The position numbers were made by a program, and so were the translations under genes. Below, one piece after another: positions 1-8,728 of a stretch of DNA of 64,000 nucleotides (positions are counted from its first letter, which is position 1; the number at the start of each line of letters is the position of its first letter). Below the pieces are notes generated by a model. That model saw only the letters and a program-made list of their open reading frames with translations. It searched no databases and had not been told where the DNA came from. The stretch is from Candidatus Fermentithermobacillaceae bacterium (lineage in GTDB: Bacteria > Bacillota > Sulfobacillia > Fermentithermobacillales > DUSS01), in assembly GCA_012842495.1 (NCBI GenBank), contig DUSS01000004.1, positions 1 to 64,000 on the forward strand, in the 5' to 3' direction.

Positions 1-552
1 CTGTCCAGTAATTTCATGGTACTGGCAACCCAGAATCCGGTCGAACTTAGCGGCACTTTTCCTTTGCCAGAAGCCCAGATGGACAGGTTTCTCATGAGGA
101 TCCGGATGGGGTACCCTTCGAAAGAGGAGGAGCAGGAGATAGTTTTGAGGTTTGAAAAAGGTACGCATGTTCTGCCGGAAGTAAGCCCGCTCAGTACCGA
201 AGGAATTGCCAGGCTGAAAACCAAGGCTAAAGAGGTTTATCTCTCTCGAGAACTAGTGGATTACCTTTCTGAAATCTCAAGGCGAACCCGGAGTCTAAGG
301 GGCATCGAAATGGGAGTAAGTCCCAGGGCGACCCTTGCCTTAGCCAGAGCCTGCAAAAGTTATGCCCTTATTCGGGGCAGATCTTATGTTATCCCCGACG
401 ACATAAAAGATCTTGCAGTCCCGGTTCTCGCTCACAGGCTGGTGGTATCTCAGGATATGTTCTACCGCGGTAAAACACAGGATGATGTCGTCCGAGAGGT
501 CCTAGAATCCGTCAGAGTCCCTGTAGGGGACCGGGAGGAAGGAACAGCATGA
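1..552 (+). CDS. MoxR-family AAA+ ATPase, C-terminal part (cut by window edge)
   Basis: The frame is open from the first base, so the N-terminus with the Walker motifs lies outside the window. The visible part begins at the sensor-1 region (LATQNP, then SGTFPLPEAQMDRF), which is diagnostic of MoxR AAA+ ATPases, and ends with the lid domain carrying the sensor-2 region (VSPRATLALARACKSYALI). MoxR proteins act as chaperone-like ATPases, usually with a DUF58 protein and membrane partners. Here the stop overlaps the DUF58 gene start in an ATGA, and a DUF4129-type membrane gene follows, so a three-gene operon is clear. The substrate cannot be told from sequence. Confidence 0.93.
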   Translation: MSSNFMVLATQNPVELSGTFPLPEAQMDRFLMRIRMGYPSKEEEQEIVLRFEKGTHVLPEVSPLSTEGIARLKTKAKEVYLSRELVDYLSEISRRTRSLRGIEMGVSPRATLALARACKSYALIRGRSYVIPDDIKDLAVPVLAHRLVVSQDMFYRGKTQDDVVREVLESVRVPVGDREEGTA

Positions 553-1802
553 CGACACGGACCGTCGCAGCGCTGGGTTCTGTAATGCTTGCCGTAGGAG
601 TCATGGTCAGGCTGCGCCACGCATCTATAGGAGGTGCCTATCTCCTCGCTGCGAGCATCATAGGTTGGTGGTATTCCCGTGCCTGCCTGAAGCATCTTTG
701 TTATATGCGTGACTTCGAAAGAACGAGAGCTTTCGTAGGCGATTCGATCAGGCTTAAGGTCTCAATAGAAAACCGCAAACCTTTACCCGTCATTGCCCTC
801 CGTTGCGAGGACGAAGTCCCGGATAAAAACAGTCTTGGCTCGCTGCCCGTGGTCTCACACTACAAACCCGCACGGGCCATCTTGCAAAACGATGTTTACA
901 TTGGATGTTTCCAGCGTGTCGAAAGGGAGTTCAAGTTCGATTGCATGTCCAGAGGTGTTTTTCAGTTCGGGCCTGTGTCGTTGAGAGCTACGGACCCCAT
1001 GGGCATGGAGGAAGCTCGAGTGACCCTGGATACTGTTGACACGTTGGTGGTATATCCCCGGCTCTTGGCCCTGGTAGGCTTGGATTTGCCCCCAAGAAAC
1101 CCGTCCGGTGGGACACCTGACCGCGGATGGACAAACCCAGATCCCCTCGAGATAATCGGCATCAGACCCTATTTCCCCGGAACACCGCTTAACCAGGTGG
1201 CCTGGAAAGCAACAGCAAAGACATCTTCTCTTAAAGCCAAAATGACCTTGCCCAGTTTTCAGTCTCAAGTAATTGTCGCTCTTAACTTGAACACCAGCGA
1301 ACATGTGTGGGACGGCATAGACAAAGAGCGCCTCGAGTGTGCGGTATGCATATGCGCCTCGGTTTGCAACGAACTTCTTTGCCGGGAGATCCCCTTTGGT
1401 TTTGCCTCAAATTGTCCTGGCAAGAACGCACGCCAACATCTCTTCGTAGCCCCTGGGCTTTCGAACCAGCACTTACGGGCAATCCTAGACTACCTGGCAA
1501 GAGTCTTTATGCCGTGGGGGCAGTTCGGCGAAACCTTGTGTGAGATAGCGGAGAAGACGCCGGCAAGTACCGAAATACTTGCAATTATGCCATATCCCTC
1601 TTTGGAAGACTGGGTTCAACTTAAAAGGCTTCAGTCCCACGGATATACGACGTCGGTAATCGTGTTGAAAGCGTCTCCCGACCATGGTGAGTTCTACCGT
1701 TCCATACCGGTTTATAGGCCCGTGAACCCAGTTGACTGGCGTTCAGGAGAGGTGATCGACTTTGAAAGATTGGGTCCAGAGCGTGCTTCTGTCTTTGTCT
1801 GA
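549..1802 (+). CDS. DUF58 domain-containing protein
   Basis: The 417-residue product has two hydrophobic segments near the N-terminus (about residues 8-38), then a long soluble part. The DUF58 core is visible around residues 200-235: IRPYFPGTPLNQVAWKATAK matches the family pattern of a charged or aromatic stretch, a short loop and an alanine-rich helix ending in a basic residue. The ATG overlaps the MoxR stop by four bases. DUF58 proteins are the usual partner of MoxR ATPases and often carry a von Willebrand A-like fold. The role is probably envelope-associated; no substrate can be assigned. Confidence 0.85.
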   Translation: MTTRTVAALGSVMLAVGVMVRLRHASIGGAYLLAASIIGWWYSRACLKHLCYMRDFERTRAFVGDSIRLKVSIENRKPLPVIALRCEDEVPDKNSLGSLPVVSHYKPARAILQNDVYIGCFQRVEREFKFDCMSRGVFQFGPVSLRATDPMGMEEARVTLDTVDTLVVYPRLLALVGLDLPPRNPSGGTPDRGWTNPDPLEIIGIRPYFPGTPLNQVAWKATAKTSSLKAKMTLPSFQSQVIVALNLNTSEHVWDGIDKERLECAVCICASVCNELLCREIPFGFASNCPGKNARQHLFVAPGLSNQHLRAILDYLARVFMPWGQFGETLCEIAEKTPASTEILAIMPYPSLEDWVQLKRLQSHGYTTSVIVLKASPDHGEFYRSIPVYRPVNPVDWRSGEVIDFERLGPERASVFV

Positions 1803-3129
1803 AGCCCTCTTATGGGGACGAGTGGCATCGCTTCTGAGCTCTCGCTTGAACCCCGGGTTTACGTGGGTGAATGCCTTCACAGTGATCCTTTTCAGCCACC
1901 TTTTGGGACAAGGGACTGCGGCGGGTGCAGTGAGACGAGGTGGAGATGGCCGGAGGGGATCTTTGCTTTTGGCGTGGGCCGGTGTGTTGACAGGGCTGTC
2001 TGGTTGTCTAGGAATTATCTGGTGGAGCACAGGTTATTCTAGATCGTGGTTCTACACCGCCATTGCGGTATCAGTCTTGTCGTCAGCCGCAGGGATAAAC
2101 ACGGTTACTAAGACTCCTAACTCCGAGGAAGCCAGAAAAAAGCTGGTCATTGGAAGTATTGTGTTCTTCTTTATTTCACTAACACGACTTTTACCCGAGA
2201 CCCTGGTCTTGCGCGATACAATTTTGTATCTTTTAGCTTCGTCGATGTTTCTTATCCGGCTAAGACGCCATGAGATGAATGGACCAAGCTTGACCTCAAA
2301 AAAGGTCCAATGGAGCGTGGGTTCGTTAATAGTAGTATCAGTTGCGATGTTTCTTGCCTTCGGTTTTTCTGTGGGCTCATCTGCAGGCAGGGAGGTGGTA
2401 CTGGAATTATTCCGGAAGCTTGGGTTGGTCTTTGAAACCATCCTGAACTTTGTTCTTATCCCCGTGGGTTATCTTGTTCAGTGGCTTGTGACGCTTCTCC
2501 AGAGATTTGTCAGGCCAGCCGGTTTCACTTTTTCCCACGGGGCCGATTCGTATCTTGAAGACTTGCTCAAACTTTACGGCGACAGAAGCAGTTCCTGGAC
2601 GCTGCCGGTTTGGTTGAGGTGGCTTCTGACCGGGTCTCTAATTGTTGCGTGCCTTGTACTTTTGTGGCTTTTCGTATCCCGGGTATTGCAACAGGCAGAA
2701 CAACACCCCGTCAACGAATCCCGGATGAGCTTGGCATCGAGTGGCGCAGTGAAAGAGTGGCTTGACCTTACCCTCAAAGAACGCAAACAAAACTTAAGGA
2801 GGTCTTTACAGCGCCTGCGCCGGCTAATCCCTCTCACAGGTCCGAATACTCTTGAAGAACTCTACGCCCGTACCACCGAATTTATGTCGAGAAGGGGGTT
2901 TCCGAGACATCCTGCGCTTACTCCTTTCGAATATCTCCGCCTTATCGAGACCCAAATAAAATCAAGTGAGGTCTCAACCTGCCTGAGGACAATAACAGTT
3001 ATTTTCTCTCAGTGCTATTACGCAAACAGGAAACCTGAAGAGGCGGAATGGACGTCGTTGCTTTCTGCTTATCACGGCTTACTGAAATACAAAGAATGGC
3101 CGACTGGTAACGAGGAGGTTGCGAAGTAA
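1762..3129 (+). CDS. Polytopic membrane protein with DUF4129-like C-terminus
   Basis: The 455-residue product has about seven to eight hydrophobic segments in its first 330 residues, then a soluble C-terminal domain (LRRSLQRLRRLIPLTGPNTL, then TPFEYLRLIE) like DUF4129 of MoxR/DUF58/transglutaminase clusters. The TTG start is inside the DUF58 gene (41-base overlap) but has a good ribosome binding site, GGAGAGGTG, eight bases upstream. I see no transglutaminase Cys-His-Asp core, so this looks like the membrane half of the usual transglutaminase partner. The stop shares one base with the next gene's ATG, so translation is probably coupled. Confidence 0.75.
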   Translation: MKDWVQSVLLSLSEALLWGRVASLLSSRLNPGFTWVNAFTVILFSHLLGQGTAAGAVRRGGDGRRGSLLLAWAGVLTGLSGCLGIIWWSTGYSRSWFYTAIAVSVLSSAAGINTVTKTPNSEEARKKLVIGSIVFFFISLTRLLPETLVLRDTILYLLASSMFLIRLRRHEMNGPSLTSKKVQWSVGSLIVVSVAMFLAFGFSVGSSAGREVVLELFRKLGLVFETILNFVLIPVGYLVQWLVTLLQRFVRPAGFTFSHGADSYLEDLLKLYGDRSSSWTLPVWLRWLLTGSLIVACLVLLWLFVSRVLQQAEQHPVNESRMSLASSGAVKEWLDLTLKERKQNLRRSLQRLRRLIPLTGPNTLEELYARTTEFMSRRGFPRHPALTPFEYLRLIETQIKSSEVSTCLRTITVIFSQCYYANRKPEEAEWTSLLSAYHGLLKYKEWPTGNEEVAK

Positions 3130-4550
3130 TGGACGCTCCCGGTGTAGCCAGCATAGGGCAGGTCAATGAGTACCTTGAATCTCTGGCTGAATTCATGGGT
3201 GACCAAGATCCGCGCCGCGGCTTCATCGTGGAACGGATCCAGAGGCTGAGATCGAGGCTATTTAACCTTGTGGTCATGGGTCTTTTTAAGCGGGGAAAAT
3301 CCACGACCATCAATGCAATTGTAGGGGCCGAGGTACTTCCGACGGGGGTCTTGCCTGTCACAGCTATCGGCACAATCTTAACCTACGGGGAAACGCCTCT
3401 AGCTATCGTTCGGTTTTTGAACGGAACCACCAAGGAAGTACCCGTTGAGCAGATAGCCGACTACGTTACCGAGCGGGAGAACCCGCGTAACGCAAAAGCG
3501 GTGGAATCAGTCGAAGTGCACATACCGTCGGCTTTTCTCAGGCAAGGTGTAAGGATAATTGATACCCCCGGTACCGGCTCAACATTTGAGCACAACTCTG
3601 CGGTGGCACGTGAGTGGATCCCACGCGCCGATGCCATAGTTTTTGTCTTGTCAGTGGATCCCCCAATCTGCCAAGAAGAGGTCCACTTTTTAAAGGAAAT
3701 CCGGCAACATGCGGCCAAAGTCTTCTTTATACTGAACAAAATCGATTACTTCGATCCAAAGCAAATTGAAGAGGCAGTAACGTTCACCAGGCGCATTCTC
3801 ACCGAACAAGCCTGCATCGAAAATCCTTCTGTCTTTCCGGTTTCCGTAAGAAACGCCCTTTCCGCCCAGATATCGAGAGATGAGGAACTTCTAAGCAAAA
3901 GCGGCTTCACCTCGTTGAAAAGGGCGCTAGAAAGGTTTCTTTCCAAAGATACTGAAAGGGTGATGGTTGGTTCGGCGGCCCGGATGGCTTTGACGTTGAT
4001 AGGTGGACTCGACTTTGAACTCAGGGTGTTGATAAAGGCTCTCGACTCTTCCGAAGAAGACCTTGCCAAGAAAACGGCTCTCTTCAAAAAGCGAGCCGAG
4101 TCCATGAGGAGGAGGAAGTCTGAGCTCCTGTATCTTTTGAAAGCTGAGGCGCAGGAACTGACCGGTGAAATCGAGTCTCATCTGGCGGAACTTGTGTCTA
4201 CAAACATTCCTCGAGTCAGAGAAAAAGTCGAGGAAGAAGCCAACCGCCGAAAACATCTTCCGGTGGGTACCCTGGAAGAGTTCCTCAAAGGAATGATCGA
4301 GAGCGACATTCGAGAGGTATTCGAAGAATTCCGACACCGGGAAGAGGAATGGATAGAGGCAAGATTGTCCGAGTTAAGGCGCCGTTTTTCCGACGAGACC
4401 AACGATGTCATACGAGAGATCAGGAGCGTTGCGTCGGAGATTTTTAATGTACCTGTTGAAAATCAATATGAAGTGCTGGAGCTTCCAGAACGTCTTGACT
4501 TCTATTACAAATTCCGGAGCCACCTGGACTTCTTTCGTCTCTGGCTCTAG
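3129..4550 (+). CDS. Dynamin-family GTPase, N-terminal 473 residues (ends at a frame break)
   Basis: The GTPase motifs are complete: G1 GLFKRGKST at residues 51-59, a G2 threonine in LPVTAIGT, G3 DTPGTGS near residue 145, G4 NKID near 200. Helical, Glu/Lys-rich dynamin-like middle and effector regions follow. The frame stops at 4548-4550 shortly after HLDFFRLWL, while the reading frame one base back continues with a protein-like helical sequence up to 4885. Bacterial dynamin-like proteins remodel or protect membranes. Either this copy is broken, or the two parts are joined by slippage or a sequencing error. It is tightly linked to the MoxR cluster. Confidence 0.85.
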   Translation: MDAPGVASIGQVNEYLESLAEFMGDQDPRRGFIVERIQRLRSRLFNLVVMGLFKRGKSTTINAIVGAEVLPTGVLPVTAIGTILTYGETPLAIVRFLNGTTKEVPVEQIADYVTERENPRNAKAVESVEVHIPSAFLRQGVRIIDTPGTGSTFEHNSAVAREWIPRADAIVFVLSVDPPICQEEVHFLKEIRQHAAKVFFILNKIDYFDPKQIEEAVTFTRRILTEQACIENPSVFPVSVRNALSAQISRDEELLSKSGFTSLKRALERFLSKDTERVMVGSAARMALTLIGGLDFELRVLIKALDSSEEDLAKKTALFKKRAESMRRRKSELLYLLKAEAQELTGEIESHLAELVSTNIPRVREKVEEEANRRKHLPVGTLEEFLKGMIESDIREVFEEFRHREEEWIEARLSELRRRFSDETNDVIREIRSVASEIFNVPVENQYEVLELPERLDFYYKFRSHLDFFRLWL

Positions 4551-4885
4551 GACTGGAGAGGTTCCTACCGAGGCCGTTGGCCCGAAAGAGAGTCATTGAG
4601 CGTATGCAGTTTTACGCCGTTGAGATGTTTGACAGGCAACGGGGTAGGGTGCGTCACGACTTTGCTGCCAGGACTGAAGACCTCTTAGATCAAATCCGTT
4701 CCACTCTGGAAAGCAAGATAGACGCGACTATCCGGGCACTGGAAGGGTCATTAGATTCGGCCATTGAGGCACGAAACTCGCGGTTGGCTAGCAAAAAACA
4801 TGGGGAAGCCGAGGAGCGGTTAAAGCGTCTCCAGGAACTGAGGGAAAAGTTTCAAAATCTCTGCGATGCCACCACCGTGCGCTAG
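4541..4885 (+). CDS. C-terminal part of the dynamin-like GTPase, displaced by a -1 frameshift
   Basis: In the frame one base back from the upstream gene, the sequence reads LALGLERFLPRPLARKRVIE and continues as a charged coiled coil to the stop at 4883-4885. A proline-bearing membrane-paddle-like segment followed by a long helix is what should end a bacterial dynamin, and the joined length (about 585 residues) suits the family. A TTG at 4577 could start a separate small protein, but there is no convincing ribosome binding site before it. I read this as the lost 3' end of the preceding gene. Confidence 0.7.
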   Translation: MALGLERFLPRPLARKRVIERMQFYAVEMFDRQRGRVRHDFAARTEDLLDQIRSTLESKIDATIRALEGSLDSAIEARNSRLASKKHGEAEERLKRLQELREKFQNLCDATTVR

Positions 4886-4992
4886 AGACGACGCTTACTT
4901 CGCCAATGTGTTAGAGAATGAAAGGCTTCTATCCGGCCGATGTTGAATGGATAAGCGGTTAACAATGCATGCCTCGGTCGGGGTGAACGAAG

Positions 4993-5772
4993 ATGCTGAC
5001 AGCAATAGACCTCAACAGCGACGTCGGAGAGAGTTTTGGAAGATGGCGTCTGGGCGATGAGGAGATCCTCCCCTTCGTAACATCGGTCAACGTAGCTTGC
5101 GGGATGCACGCGGGAGACCCCGTCCACATGGACGAGATCGTAGGGAAAGCTCACGAACTGAAGCTGGCTATCGGGGCCCATCCCGGACTTCCGGACCTGC
5201 AGGGCTTCGGGCGGAGGGAAATAAACCTCACTCCCCGGGAAATCGAAACGTATGTCTTATACCAGGTCTCTGCGTTGAACGGGTTTGCCGTTTCCAGGGG
5301 GAGCTCCCTCACCCACGTAAAACCCCACGGCGCACTGTACAATATGGCGGTGATAGACAACAGAGTCGCTCGGGCCGTGGCCCGCGGCGTCGCCAGAGCT
5401 GGTGGGCATCTCATTTTGGTGGGGCTTCCGGGATCGTGCCTGCTCCAGGCAGCAGATACCCTGGGTCTCCCTGCAGCAGCCGAAGCTTTCGCAGACCGCG
5501 CTTACAATTCCGATGGCACACTGGTAAAACGAGGGCTACCCGGTTCAATCATAGAAGACCCGGATGAAGCCGCCCGAAGAGCTCTTGACATCGCCCTGCG
5601 GGGCACGATAAAGAGCATTGACGGGAAGGAAATCTCGATTCCGGCGAAGACCATATGTGTGCACGGCGATACGCCGGGCGCGGTCGAGATGGCAAGGACG
5701 ATACGCCGGAGATTGGAAAGCGCCGGCGTCACGCTCCGGCCTCTTGGCGAGCTTGCCGGGCGCGCGAAGTGA
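4993..5772 (+). CDS. pxpA: 5-oxoprolinase subunit A (LamB/YcsF family)
   Basis: The 259-residue product has the family signature: DLNSDVGESFG at the N-terminus, ACGMHAGDP near residue 35, AHPGLPD near 58 and HVKPHGALYN near 100. PxpA works with PxpB and PxpC in ATP-dependent hydrolysis of 5-oxoproline (pyroglutamate), a damage product of glutamine, to glutamate. The pxpB-pxpC fusion lies 66 bases downstream on the same strand, so the complex is complete here. The start is an ATG with a weak purine-rich leader (GGGGTGAACGAAG). GC content rises sharply here compared with the gene block to the left. Confidence 0.95.
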   Translation: MLTAIDLNSDVGESFGRWRLGDEEILPFVTSVNVACGMHAGDPVHMDEIVGKAHELKLAIGAHPGLPDLQGFGRREINLTPREIETYVLYQVSALNGFAVSRGSSLTHVKPHGALYNMAVIDNRVARAVARGVARAGGHLILVGLPGSCLLQAADTLGLPAAAEAFADRAYNSDGTLVKRGLPGSIIEDPDEAARRALDIALRGTIKSIDGKEISIPAKTICVHGDTPGAVEMARTIRRRLESAGVTLRPLGELAGRAK

Positions 5773-5838
5773 CCAGCAAAGCTTTACCGGTCCCATCCGG
5801 GCCCATGATCTCGGTCGCGGCACACGGAGGAATACGGA

Positions 5839-7740
5839 ATGACCTGGGATGCTTTCACGGAAGATGCTCCGCTGAGAGAATACCCCCTGGGTGACAGGAC
5901 GATTGTCCTGGAACTCGCGGAAGAGATCTCGGTCGCGGCGACTGTCCGGGTGACCGCCTTCGCTGAAGCGTTCCAAACTCTGTCGAATGGTACCCGCGGT
6001 ATTGAAGAGGTCCAGCCTACGTACACGGGCGTCGCCGTTCACTTCGACCCCCGTCTCGTCTCACCCTCGTATCTCCGGGGGCTCTTATACAAAGCTCTAG
6101 ACCTCCTGGGTCGAGATGGAAGCGGAAGTCTCCTGGGCAGGCGGACAGAGCCGGGGGAGCAGTCTGTGATGGAGGTGCCGGTGCTTTACGGGGGCGACGC
6201 CGGTCCCGACCTCGCAGATTCGGCCCGAAGGCTCGGACTGAGCCCCGAGGAGCTCATCCGTCGCCATTGCGCCCGAGAGTATCTGGTGCACATGATCGGC
6301 TTCACGCCCGGGTTCCCCTATCTGGGAACTCTCGATCCATCCATATCGTTGCCGCGCCTGGAGACACCCAGGACCAGCGTGCCTCAGGGTTCTGTAGGGA
6401 TAGCCCGGGAGCAAACGGGCATTTACTCCATTCCAGCTCCCGGGGGTTGGCGGATAATAGGAAGAACGCCGTTAAAGGTTTTCTCGCCCGACCGGGACAA
6501 GCCGTTCTTATTCGAGCCGGGTATGCGCGTGAAGTTCCGGCCCATAACCCGACAGGAGTTCGCCCGCCTTGCGGAGCAAGACCGGGCGCAACTTTGGGAG
6601 AACGACCGCCAGCACGATCGCGAGCATGAACGGGAAAAAGAACGGAAACAGGATGGGAGGCGAGCATGGGACCGAACGGGGAATACGGTTCTTTCCCGAC
6701 CAACCGGGCAACGGAACATTCCCGCGGAAAACGCCGTGCCGGCGCTGGTGGTCCAGTCACCCGGCTTTTTCTCAACAGTTCAGGACCTCGGACGGAAGGG
6801 TTTCAGAAAGTACGGCGTTCCCCTTTCGGGTGCAGCGGATCCCGTATCCCTTATCCGCGGGAATCTCCTGGTAGGAAACCCTCCCGGGGCAGCGGGGATC
6901 GAGATGACGTACTCAGGGGCGGCGTTCTTGGCGTTGCTCGATGTGCCGGTGGCAGTGACGGGGGCACCTGCCGAGGTGACCATAGACGGACACCCGGTGG
7001 ACATGTGGAAGCCTCTCGTCCTGCGGAAATCCTCGATCCTGGAGATAGGAGCTTTATCCAAGGGAGCGAGAACTTACCTCGCCGTGGCCGGAGGTATCCA
7101 GACTCCTATCTCACTCGGGAGCAGGTCAACGTATGTTCGAGCTTCGCTCGGCGGCATTCACGGCCGGCCGCTCCGAGAAGGCGATGTATTGGAAGTCGGT
7201 CCTCACCCGGCCTTGCCGTGGCTTGGTTCGAAAGACATCGACTGCCACGCTCTTTTCCCCGGCGCTGGCGAAGAAGTCTGGGTGAGGGTCATCCCCGGTC
7301 CAGAACCCGCAGTTCCTGGAACCGGCGGAGCTACGGCTGTGGGACCTGAGGCAACAAACGTACGGGGTGAGGAGCTTCAAACTCCACCGCCTGGCGCCCG
7401 GCGGGACCCAGAAATCCTCGAGAACCTCACATCTTCGGCCTACCGCGTCAGTTCTTCTTCGGACAGGATGGGTTTGAGGCTGGAAGGTCCGGCGCTGGTC
7501 AGCGGGGAAACCGACATAATCTCGGGCACGGTGGTACCGGGCGTCGTGCAGGTGGGCTCCGATGGTCTGCCCATGGTACTCCTGGCCGATGGGCAAACCA
7601 CCGGAGGGTACTGGAGAATAGCGTCGGTGATTTCGGCGGATCTACCCGTGCTCGGTCAAGTTCGACCCGGGACCATCGTGCGGTTCCGCGTGGTAGACTA
7701 CGACGTCGCCCTTCAGTCGCTCTCCCAGTTTCTTCTTTAA
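5839..7740 (+). CDS. Fused 5-oxoprolinase subunits B and C (PxpB-PxpC)
   Basis: The 633-residue product joins two proteins usually encoded separately. Residues 1 to about 240 are PxpB/KipI-like (carboxyltransferase subdomain C/D), including GFTPGFPYLG and IAREQTGIYSIPAPGGW. Residues from about 295 to the end are PxpC/KipA-like, starting VVQSPGFFSTVQDLGRKGFR and ending in GGYWRIASVISADLPVLGQV. Between them is a highly charged, low-complexity linker of about 40 residues rich in Glu, Arg, Asp and His. The start is firm: GGAGG sits nine bases before the ATG. The two halves form the catalytic partner of PxpA. Confidence 0.93.
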   Translation: MTWDAFTEDAPLREYPLGDRTIVLELAEEISVAATVRVTAFAEAFQTLSNGTRGIEEVQPTYTGVAVHFDPRLVSPSYLRGLLYKALDLLGRDGSGSLLGRRTEPGEQSVMEVPVLYGGDAGPDLADSARRLGLSPEELIRRHCAREYLVHMIGFTPGFPYLGTLDPSISLPRLETPRTSVPQGSVGIAREQTGIYSIPAPGGWRIIGRTPLKVFSPDRDKPFLFEPGMRVKFRPITRQEFARLAEQDRAQLWENDRQHDREHEREKERKQDGRRAWDRTGNTVLSRPTGQRNIPAENAVPALVVQSPGFFSTVQDLGRKGFRKYGVPLSGAADPVSLIRGNLLVGNPPGAAGIEMTYSGAAFLALLDVPVAVTGAPAEVTIDGHPVDMWKPLVLRKSSILEIGALSKGARTYLAVAGGIQTPISLGSRSTYVRASLGGIHGRPLREGDVLEVGPHPALPWLGSKDIDCHALFPGAGEEVWVRVIPGPEPAVPGTGGATAVGPEATNVRGEELQTPPPGARRDPEILENLTSSAYRVSSSSDRMGLRLEGPALVSGETDIISGTVVPGVVQVGSDGLPMVLLADGQTTGGYWRIASVISADLPVLGQVRPGTIVRFRVVDYDVALQSLSQFLL

Positions 7741-7753
7741 CCGGGCCCGAACG

Positions 7754-8563
7754 CTACGGGTATTTCTGAGCAGGCCTTAACGGAATCACCTGCGGCCACT
7801 GTCCTTCCGGGTGACGGAAGACATAGCACTCGGCGCCGTAAACCTCCCGGATGGTTTCCGCGGTCACAGTTTCCGCAGGGGGACCGCTCTTGCAAACCCG
7901 CCCTTCCCGTACAAAGTAGAGGGAAGAAGCGAATCTCGCAGCCAGGTTCAGGTCGTGAAGGATGACGACCACAGCTGCCTTTCTCTCCTGCGCCGTGCGG
8001 CAGAGCACCTCCATAACCCACATCTCATAGGCCATATCCAGGTGAGCTGTGGGCTCGTCGAGGAGAAGGATGGACGTCTCCTGACAAAGAGCTCGCGCCA
8101 GGTATACCCTCTGCCGTTCGCCCGAACTCAAGCCGGTGATCGGCCTTTGCGCCAGGTCGTCCAGGTGGAGGAGGCTCATGGCCCGTCGAGCGGCGGCGAC
8201 GTCGTCCGGGCCCTCCTTACGCAACGCTCCTATGTGAGGAAATCGCCCGAGAAGCACCGTTTCCTCAACGGTAAAACCGAAGACCGGCTCGAGCTCGGCA
8301 CCCATGAAGGTGAGGAGCTTCCCCCTTTCCCGAGCGGGCATCGCGGCGACATTCCGGCCCAGGACTCGCGATGAGCCCTTTCCCGGTCTCAGGAAACCCG
8401 AAGCGATCTTCAAAAGGGTGGATTTGCCGGCGCCGTTAGGCCCCACTATCGCAGTGATTTCGCCGGGTGCGGCGGCAAACGTCACGTCCTGGATGACCCA
8501 GCGGCGTCCGTAAGAAAACCAGACACCATCCAGTCGCACGAGAGCTTCTTTTGTGTCTCTCAT
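7754..8563 (-). CDS. btuD: ABC transporter ATP-binding protein for cobalamin (BtuD-like)
   Basis: The 269-residue product is a typical FecE/BtuD ATPase: Walker A GPNGAGKST at residues 41-49, signature LSSGERQRV near 145, Walker B ILLLDEPTAHLD near 165 and a switch His in VILHDLN. It is the third gene after the substrate-binding protein and permease. It lies 165 bases after the permease, in a gap with no well supported gene. FecE-type ATPases serve cobalamin, haem or siderophores; the cobalamin riboswitch at the head of the operon decides for B12 or a cobinamide. It is convergent with the oxoprolinase gene. Confidence 0.93.
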   Translation of the reverse strand: MRDTKEALVRLDGVWFSYGRRWVIQDVTFAAAPGEITAIVGPNGAGKSTLLKIASGFLRPGKGSSRVLGRNVAAMPARERGKLLTFMGAELEPVFGFTVEETVLLGRFPHIGALRKEGPDDVAAARRAMSLLHLDDLAQRPITGLSSGERQRVYLARALCQETSILLLDEPTAHLDMAYEMWVMEVLCRTAQERKAAVVVILHDLNLAARFASSLYFVREGRVCKSGPPAETVTAETIREVYGAECYVFRHPEGQWPQVIPLRPAQKYP

Positions 8564-8728
8564 TTCCCGATCATCCCTCGTTCCACGAATACGCTGACGG
8601 CCGGCGCTTGAGGGCTACGGTGCAGACTTCTTCCCGGGTCATCCGTTGCTCCACGAATACCCGGCCCGCCCTCTTGGGGCCTAAAGGCGATTGCCCCTGC
8701 TCTGAAAAAACCAGACCCTCGTTGACTT

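Noticed and set aside
8564-8728. A minus-strand peptide frame (ending TREEVCTVALKRRPSAYSWN) between btuC and btuD
   Set aside because: It reads smoothly and has an ATG, but no ribosome binding site or family; too short to support.
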